DNA of 12,713 bases, from positions 64,001 through 76,713 of the forward strand of contig JABLTG010000096.1 in assembly GCA_016618085.1 (NCBI GenBank), in the 5' to 3' direction. Both the position numbers and the translations under genes were made by a program. The notes under the pieces are model-generated. The model was not told the DNA's origin, made no database searches, and saw only the letters and a list, made by a program, of their open reading frames with translations. This document shows positions 8,367 to 12,713 of the stretch, in pieces (position 1 is the first letter of the stretch; every line of letters starts with the position of its first letter). The DNA is from Neovahlkampfia damariscottae. Taxonomy: Eukaryota; Heterolobosea; Selenaionea; Neovahlkampfiida; Neovahlkampfiidae.

Positions 8367-8371
8367 ATTGG
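8367..8371. promoter_or_regulatory. CCAAT-type element before the desaturase
   Basis: ATTGG on the + strand, so CCAAT when read from the desaturase, 30 bases upstream of its ATG. The surrounding GATTGGAC also occurs at 1108-1115 in the divergent promoter. The rest of 8338-8532 shows only AT-rich sequence. Confidence 0.35.
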
Positions 8372-8532
8372 ACGAAACTACCAAATGGAAACAGAGAAAA
8401 ATTAAAAAATTCAATCAATTTGAAAAAAATGAAATGTGAAGAATTTTAAAAAAATTATAAAACTGCAAGGAAATAATAATTTGTGAATATTTCTATTTTT
8501 GGAGAAATTGAAAGAAATATAAAAGGTATTAT

Positions 8533-9168
8533 TTATTCACTCCAGAGATCAACTTTTTCAAAATTTTCAATATCTAATTTTGCTTTCTCGTATGCGTCTT
8601 GGTAATTTAAATTCATTGTATCAAAATCATCTCTTTTTCAAGAATAAATAAAAAAATAAAATAATATACCTCTCATTTGGATCAAGAAGTGATGAATTTG
8701 GTCCAAATCCTTCTATTAAAGTTTCATCTTTTCCTGCTTCTTTATTTAAAACCTCATATAATTTTGTCATATATTCTTTTCTTATTGATTCTTCCTCTTC
8801 AAAAATAACTCTTCTTGCTTTTTGTAAAGCATCAGAAGAAGCTCTAAAAACTTTAAAAAAAAATTTTCAAACGCTGAAATGTAGTATTGTTGAAATTTTT
8901 TTGGCATTTTTTTTAATTTTTCATTTAGTTCAACTTTGAAAATTTTGCATGGTAAAGTTGCATGAACCACACATAAATTATCAGAACTACGTCCAATAAA
9001 TTGTGTTTGTGATACTTCAGCTGCGATTGCTTCTTTTCTTCTTGATATACTTTGTGTTAAGATTGAAGCAGAATATGAAGTCATCATACTTCCTTTAACG
9101 AGATAATTCATTAAATTAAAAAAATGACCATCTTTTGTGATTAATTGCTTCAAATTTGTTGCAGGCAT
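8533..9168 (-). CDS. unrecognised 189-aa protein (three exons)
   Basis: Exons: 9168-8873, 8843-8670 and 8632-8533 (TAA). Introns are 8872-8844 (29 nt, GTTTGA...TTTAG) and 8669-8633 (37 nt, GTATAT...AAAG). Spliced length is 190 codons including the stop. The start at 9168 (MPATNLKQLITKDG) is preferred over a longer frame that would run into the divergent gene. The N-terminal half has a small, mildly hydrophobic segment (YLVKGSMMTSYSASILTQSI) and then RRKEAIAAEVSQTQFIGRSS. The second half is helical and charged (DALQKARRVIFEEEESIRKE), ending with an acidic tail (FEKVDLWSE). No domain is recognised. It shares a 61-bp divergent promoter with the ABHD gene. Confidence 0.65.
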
Positions 9169-9192
9169 TTTTATTGGTAAAAAAAGAATTAT

Positions 9193-9197
9193 CCAAT
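9193..9197. promoter_or_regulatory. CCAAT element in a 61-bp divergent promoter
   Basis: CCAAT lies 24 bases from the - strand ATG (9168) and 32 bases from the + strand ATG (9230), so both genes could use it. Confidence 0.4.
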
Positions 9198-9229
9198 AGA
9201 AAATTAAAAAAAAAACGAGAAGAAAAAGA

Positions 9230-10412
9230 ATGATTTTGCTGGGTGCATTTCTGACAGTTTGCTTCATCCTATATGCTATATTTTTACTTTTCCAAAAGTT
9301 TTATTTACATTCAGAAGTTGAAGTTTTTTGCTCTGCAACGCCACATAATAAAAAAATTGTTGAAGGAATTCCACTGGTAAAAAAAGGATATACACCAACA
9401 ATTTGGGCAATAAATTCACTTTTACATGCATATATTACAACTTTTAGAAAACCTAAATCACTCAAATATCAAAGAATGACCTTGTACAATAGTTATAACC
9501 AAAGAATTGAAGTTGATTGTTTGAATCCATGGAATCATGATAATCATACACCAATTGCTGTAATTATACCAGGAATAGGTGGTCATTCTGAAAAAGATTA
9601 CATCAAAACTTTTGTTCCTCACGTTGCTGAAAAGTATCTCACCTATATTTTCAATCATCCAGGAAATGGAAATACAAGATTAAATACGTCAAAATTACAT
9701 GCTATGGGAGATGCTGGTGATTTAAAATTGGTTTTTGATTCAATAAGAAAACAACATCCAAATTCAAAAATGATTTCAATTGGAATTTCGTTGGGTGGCA
9801 ATTTATTAGCTTTATATTTAGGTACCTATGGTAAAGATACACCACTTATATCAGGTTTGTAAAAAATAATTAACTTTCAAAAAGCTGTTACTGTATGTCA
9901 GGCATTTGAATTATACAATGGAATTCATTTACTTCCACCAAAAATAGAAAAGGGTTTATTGGATAATTTTCTTTTAATGGTTAAAAAGTAACTTTAAAAA
10001 TGAATCTCATATCAATTTTAGTAATGCTGATATTTTTAAAGATGTGAAAAATTTCAATATCGAAAAAGTTTTGAAATCAAAAAATTTCTCAGAATTTGAT
10101 GATAATTTTACATCACTCATCCATGAAGGTGTTGATATGAAAGAGTACTATCAGAGTTTAAGTAGTAATTTTTTATTACATAATATTCAAATTCCAATGT
10201 TAATGTTACATACTCGAGATGATCCAATAATTTCAAAAACTTTAATTCAATATGATTCTATTAAAAACGAAAATTTAATAGTGATGGTAGTTGAAAGAGG
10301 TGGACATGGATCATTTTTAACAGGTGGAATTTATCCAAACCTGGATAAAAGTTGGATTGAAGAATTTTTGGTTGAATATTTAGATGTTTATTTTCAAAGC
10401 AAATTGGAATAA
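9230..10412 (+). CDS. membrane-anchored alpha/beta hydrolase, ABHD1/3 (YheT) family
   Basis: Exons: 9230-9854, 9885-9987 and 10022-10412 (TAA). Introns are 30 nt (GTTTGT...AAAG) and 34 nt (GTAACT...TTAG). The protein is 372 aa. An N-terminal signal anchor covers ~1-27 (ILLGAFLTVCFILYAIFLLF). The hydrolase fold follows: an oxyanion-side motif IIPGIGGHSEKDYI, then FNHPGNGNTR, nucleophile Ser187 in GISLGGN, acid Asp309 or 310 in LHTRDDP, and His338 in ERGGHGSF. The GxSxGGN nucleophile elbow, the HPG segment and the lid-side FELYNGIHLL/LLDNFLLMVK region match the ABHD1/ABHD2/ABHD3 group (yeast and plant relatives EMB8; bacterial YheT), which act on phospholipid or other acyl esters. The substrate here is unknown. 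The catalytic triad looks complete. Confidence 0.87.
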
Positions 10413-10465
10413 AGGTAATATCAATTCCAGAAGTTAATATTATTTTTAGATTTTATTCAAAAACA

Positions 10466-10470
10466 ATTGG
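10466..10470. promoter_or_regulatory. CCAAT-type element just upstream of the sirtuin
   Basis: ATTGG 9 bases before the ATG at 10479, in a 66-bp gap after the ABHD stop. The tnpA start at 11319 has no such pentamer in the ~137 bases before it. Confidence 0.35.
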
Positions 10471-10478
10471 TCAATTTT

Positions 10479-11240
10479 ATGAGTCAAGATAAAAACGTGA
10501 TACAACAAGCTGCAAAAGCAATTTCAGAATCAAATTGTATTTATTTTACTGCTGGTGCAGGAATGGGTGTGGATTCTGGTTTACCTGATTTCAGAGGCAA
10601 AGACGGTTTTTGGAGAGCTTACCCACCCATGAAGGACTTAGGAATTGATTTACCATCAACATCAAACCCAAAATGGTTTGATAAAGATCCAGAATTTGCT
10701 TGGGGCTTTTGGGCTCATCGTTTCAATTTGTATTCAAAATCAAAACCACATGAAGGATACAATTTTTTAAAGAGATTTTCAGAAAATAAGAAATATGGTC
10801 ACTTTGTATTTACATCAAATGTAGATGCTCATTTTGAAAGAATTTTTGATAGAGAAAACATCATTGAATATCATGGTACCACAAAGTTCTGGCAATGCAC
10901 AGATGTTGATTGTAAAAAAGGTGTTTATGAAGTCAGCCTTGATACAAAATTAGAAATTGATGAAAAAACATTCAGAATTACATCAGGAATTCCTAAATGT
11001 GATGTCTGTCAAAAAGTTACAAGACCAAATGTTCTTATGTTCAATGATTCTCGATTCTGTGAAAATACATTCAACAATCAAGAAAAAAATTATAAAAAGT
11101 TTTTAAGATCTTTAAATGAGGATGACTTAAAGATGGTTATTATTGAAATTGGAGCTGGAAAAGATATTCCTACTGAAACGGAATATTTGATTTTTCTATT
11201 GAAAAGTGACCATTCGCAATCATTTGTGAACTATATATAG
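10479..11240 (+). CDS. Sir2-family NAD-dependent deacylase, C-terminally truncated
   Basis: Start at ATG 10479; 253 aa, ending at TAG 11238-11240. The NAD-binding motif GAGMGVDSGLPDFRG (26-40) is followed by GFWRAYP. TSNVDAHFERI (112-122) corresponds to the TQNID motif. Catalytic His132 lies in YHG. Four zinc ligands are visible (Cys140, Cys145, Cys174, Cys177). The GAGKDIPT segment (225-232) corresponds to the G-T/A-S/G-x-x-V/I-x-P motif near the end of the fold. The AGAGMGVDSGLPDFRG and GFW-AYP form is one I associate with a mainly bacterial Sir2 subfamily, so bacterial ancestry is possible (inference). In that family about 40-50 more residues follow GAGKDIPT, including an I-N-P-type NAD contact. 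Here they are replaced by a short unrelated tail (FLLKSDHSQSFVNYI). The transposon starts right after. NAD binding is probably impaired. Confidence 0.8.
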   Translation: MSQDKNVIQQAAKAISESNCIYFTAGAGMGVDSGLPDFRGKDGFWRAYPPMKDLGIDLPSTSNPKWFDKDPEFAWGFWAHRFNLYSKSKPHEGYNFLKRFSENKKYGHFVFTSNVDAHFERIFDRENIIEYHGTTKFWQCTDVDCKKGVYEVSLDTKLEIDEKTFRITSGIPKCDVCQKVTRPNVLMFNDSRFCENTFNNQEKNYKKFLRSLNEDDLKMVIIEIGAGKDIPTETEYLIFLLKSDHSQSFVNYI

Positions 11241-11318
11241 ATTTTTAAAATTCCGAAACTTTATAAATTGAACTGAAAAAACAAAATAAACACTGAAAAA
11301 AACAACATCAACAGGTGC
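11241..11318 (+). other. AT-rich leader between truncated sirtuin and tnpA
   Basis: This 78-base stretch holds runs of A with AAAATAAACACTG and ACAACATCAACAGGTGC before the tnpA ATG. A possible acceptor (CAACAG) lies 5 bases upstream of the ATG. I see no clear inverted repeat. It is probably part of the transposon's left end. Confidence 0.35.
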
Positions 11319-12023
11319 ATGAGCAATAATGATCAATCTAACGAAAAGTATATCACCAGCAAAAAAGTCAGAGAACAGTACGGAGTTTCTAATTCAACAC
11401 TCAAACGATGGTCAAATGAAGGGAAAATCAATAGTATCCGGACTGTTGGAAACAAGTGACTCTGTGGATGTGATGATATCAAAAGAATCTTTGGAGTTGA
11501 AAGTATTGAAAAGAAAAAGAGAAAGTTATGTTATGCCAGAGTCAGTAGTCAAAAACAAAAAGGAGACCTCGAAAGACAAGTGAAAGACCTTAAAAGAGAA
11601 TACCCAGAACACAAAATTATACAAGACGTTGGAAGTGGAATCAATTTCGAAAGGAAAGGATTTAAAACCTTGGTGGACGAAATCATGTCTGGAAATATCT
11701 CGGAACTTGTCATCAGTCATCGAGACCGACTTGTTAGATTTGGATATGCACTTCTTGAACAAATATGCCAAAAGTTTGAGTGCAAAATCGTGGTTCAACA
11801 TAAAGATGTCAACTCCGATCCAACCAACGATCTTGCCGAAGACTTATTATCCATCGTTACAGTATTTACCGCCAAACATCACGGATTCAGAGCAGGAGAA
11901 AAGAAAAGGAAAAGAAAAGAAGCAGAAACTATTAAATGTAACAAAAAAAGTAAAATTAGAGAAGGAAGAAGCGAAGAAAGAACCAGCAGACAAATGCAAG
12001 AAGATTCGACTTTATCCAAATGA
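11319..12023 (+). pseudogene. tnpA: IS607-family serine recombinase (transposase A) with an in-frame TGA
   Basis: The frame from ATG 11319 to TGA 12021-12023 is 235 codons, interrupted only by TGA 11457-11459 (codon 47). Codons 11-46 are a MerR-like helix-turn-helix (YITSKKVREQYGVSNSTLKR). The conserved wing follows the stop (GCDDIKRIFG). The catalytic domain begins with CYARVSSQKQKGDLERQ, with the nucleophile Ser76 and Arg74. It continues with VGSGINFERKGFKTLVDEI, then VISHRDRLVRFG with catalytic Arg137 and Arg140, and IVTVFTAKHHG at the end. A basic tail follows. The TGA falls where relatives have a basic residue (G-N-K-[stop]-L), so a CGA or AGA to TGA change is likely. Everything downstream is conserved, which suggests a recent nonsense change, stop read-through, or separate use of the catalytic part. 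A 30-base GTGACT...AAAG segment covering the stop could also be spliced out in frame but would delete part of the DNA-binding wing. C-ending codons are commoner here than in host genes. Confidence 0.8.
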
Positions 12024-12713
12024 AAATGAAAGAAAGAAATTGAATCAATGGATGGGATGTGCTAGATGGACCTACAATCAATGTCTCCATGGTGTAAACA
12101 AAGAAAATATTGGAAAATCAAAAAAAGAATTGAGAAATTATTGTATAATTAGTACATCAAAAATTATCCAAAACAATTCATGGACTTCCAATATACCATA
12201 TGACATCCGAGATGAGGCAATGTGTGATCTTCTCAAAGCTTTTAAAACTTGTTTCTCTGTTGGTGAAAAATTTAAAATGAAATACAAAAGAAAAAAAGAT
12301 AATACCGATAGTATTGTAATTCATTTGAAACACTTCAATGCTGCAAGAAAGAAAGAATTGAAAGAACAATTATCAAAACCAAAAGCAAAACAAAAGGAGA
12401 AAAAAGAATCATTTTACGATTTTATTCCAAAAATAAAATCATCAGAAAAGTTACCTAATTCACTGGAATATGATTCAAGAATTGTCAAGGATTCTTTGAA
12501 TCAATATTGGTTTTGCATTCCCATTCGATTTGATAAAAGAAGTTTCGATCACCAAGAAATGAAATTAAAATCTCAAAAGATTGCATCCATTGATCCGGGA
12601 GTTAGGACTTTTTCTACAATTTACGGTAGTGATGGTATTTGTTTAGAAGTTGCCAAAGGAGATGTATCAAGAATTTATAGACTTGGATGCCAAATTGATA
12701 AGGTGCAATCGAA
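11806..12713 (+). CDS. tnpB: TnpB/Fanzor RNA-guided nuclease, N-terminal part (runs off the window)
   Basis: The frame is +1 relative to tnpA and open from 11584 to the window end. The first good starts are ATG 11746 and ATG 11806; I use 11806, which gives 302 visible residues and a 218-base overlap with tnpA. Residues ~30-62 are lysine-rich (KRKGKEKKQKLLNVTKKVKL) and could be a nuclear localisation signal. Residues 65-94 carry the family's N-terminal motif (KKIRLYPNENERKKLNQWMG, then ARWTYNQCL). A basic region (KMKYKRKK) and a low-complexity Lys/Glu/Ser insert follow. The RuvC-I motif IASIDPGVRTFSTIYG holds catalytic Asp263. RuvC-II, the zinc finger and RuvC-III lie beyond the window. TnpB/Fanzor proteins bind an RNA from the element's right end and cut matching DNA near a target-adjacent motif, which helps the element persist. 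No stop or frameshift is visible, so the nuclease gene may be intact even though tnpA is broken. Confidence 0.85.
   Translation, partial: MSTPIQPTILPKTYYPSLQYLPPNITDSEQEKRKGKEKKQKLLNVTKKVKLEKEEAKKEPADKCKKIRLYPNENERKKLNQWMGCARWTYNQCLHGVNKENIGKSKKELRNYCIISTSKIIQNNSWTSNIPYDIRDEAMCDLLKAFKTCFSVGEKFKMKYKRKKDNTDSIVIHLKHFNAARKKELKEQLSKPKAKQKEKKESFYDFIPKIKSSEKLPNSLEYDSRIVKDSLNQYWFCIPIRFDKRSFDHQEMKLKSQKIASIDPGVRTFSTIYGSDGICLEVAKGDVSRIYRLGCQIDKVQS

Larger units (their letters stand above)
11175..12713 (+). mobile_element. IS607-type transposon with tnpA and tnpB/Fanzor (right end outside window)
   Basis: A serine recombinase with an N-terminal MerR-like helix-turn-helix, directly followed by and overlapping a TnpB/Fanzor gene, is the defining arrangement of IS607 elements. 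In eukaryotes and giant viruses such elements usually carry the Fanzor2 branch. The left end is not defined by repeats (IS607 makes no target duplication). My estimate is at or near the GG at 11180-11181, because the sirtuin loses family resemblance from 11175; IS607 recombinases are known to favour GG-type targets. The right end, with the guide-RNA scaffold, is beyond 12713. The element sits among intron-bearing genes, so this is a nuclear insertion rather than bacterial contamination, unless the assembly is chimeric. Confidence 0.82.

Noticed and set aside
8851-8872. A 22-base intron in the 189-aa protein gene
   Set aside because: Using the acceptor at 8851 leads to a stop two codons later; the acceptor at 8844 (29-base intron) keeps the frame open.
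11457-11486. TGA decoded as tryptophan or selenocysteine
   Set aside because: The residue expected at this position in related recombinases is basic, tryptophan is TGG throughout the window, and no host gene has a conserved internal TGA.
11526-11801. - strand frame of 91 codons within tnpA
   Set aside because: It lies fully antisense to the serine recombinase catalytic domain, which has clear family motifs on the + strand.
12178-12369. - strand frame within tnpB
   Set aside because: Antisense to the open TnpB frame; no recognisable content.
1-12713. CRISPR arrays, tRNA or rRNA genes
   Set aside because: No regularly spaced repeats and no tRNA or rRNA signatures were seen on either strand.

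Overview
This window looks like nuclear DNA of an AT-rich, gene-dense unicellular eukaryote (an amoeba- or amoeboflagellate-like protist; the lineage cannot be fixed from the sequence alone). Nearly every host gene becomes one continuous reading frame only after very short GT...AG introns (29-77 nt) are removed. The gene content is eukaryotic: an RGS domain, ankyrin repeats with a tail anchor, a PB1-ZZ-UBA autophagy-receptor type protein, a NAT8-type acetyltransferase and an ABHD hydrolase. Intergenic gaps are only 8-100 bp in most places. Host stops are almost all TAA, and a CCAAT/ATTGG pentamer sits close to almost every host start.

Layout. 1-387 (+) is the 3' end of an RGS-domain gene. 407-1100 (-) is an ankyrin-repeat tail-anchored protein. 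1184-3758 (+) is a seven-exon gene for an unrecognised helical protein of about 793 aa. 3755-4076 (-) is a tentative small membrane protein whose stop overlaps the preceding gene's stop. 4046-4772 (+) is a four-helix membrane protein. 4781-6019 (-) is a p62/NBR1-like receptor. 6020-6526 holds its CCAAT-rich upstream region and an unresolved stretch that is open on both strands. 6527-7168 (-) is the NAT8-like acetyltransferase. 7267-8337 (-) is a fatty-acid desaturase with bacterial DesA-like histidine boxes. 8533-9168 (-) is an unrecognised 189-aa protein. 9230-10412 (+) is an ABHD1/3 (YheT) type hydrolase. 10479-11240 (+) is a Sir2-family deacetylase that loses its conserved C-terminus.

The right end holds the most notable object: an IS607-type transposon carrying a TnpB/Fanzor RNA-guided nuclease gene, cut off by the window edge. 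Its serine-recombinase gene (tnpA, 11319-12023) has the MerR-like helix-turn-helix and the serine-recombinase catalytic motifs, but carries an in-frame TGA at codon 47 between the two domains. The tnpB/Fanzor gene starts inside tnpA in the +1 frame and has a lysine-rich, NLS-like N-terminal extension, the family's N-terminal motif and RuvC-I (D263) before the window ends. The upstream sirtuin stops resembling its family right after its GAGKDIPT motif, close to a GG dinucleotide, which suggests that the element inserted into the sirtuin gene.

The host genes form no visible pathway. They are a mix of signalling, autophagy, lipid and NAD-dependent functions. The parts that act together are tnpA and tnpB: in this transposon class the recombinase moves the element and TnpB/Fanzor cuts DNA guided by an RNA made from the element's right end, which lies outside the window.
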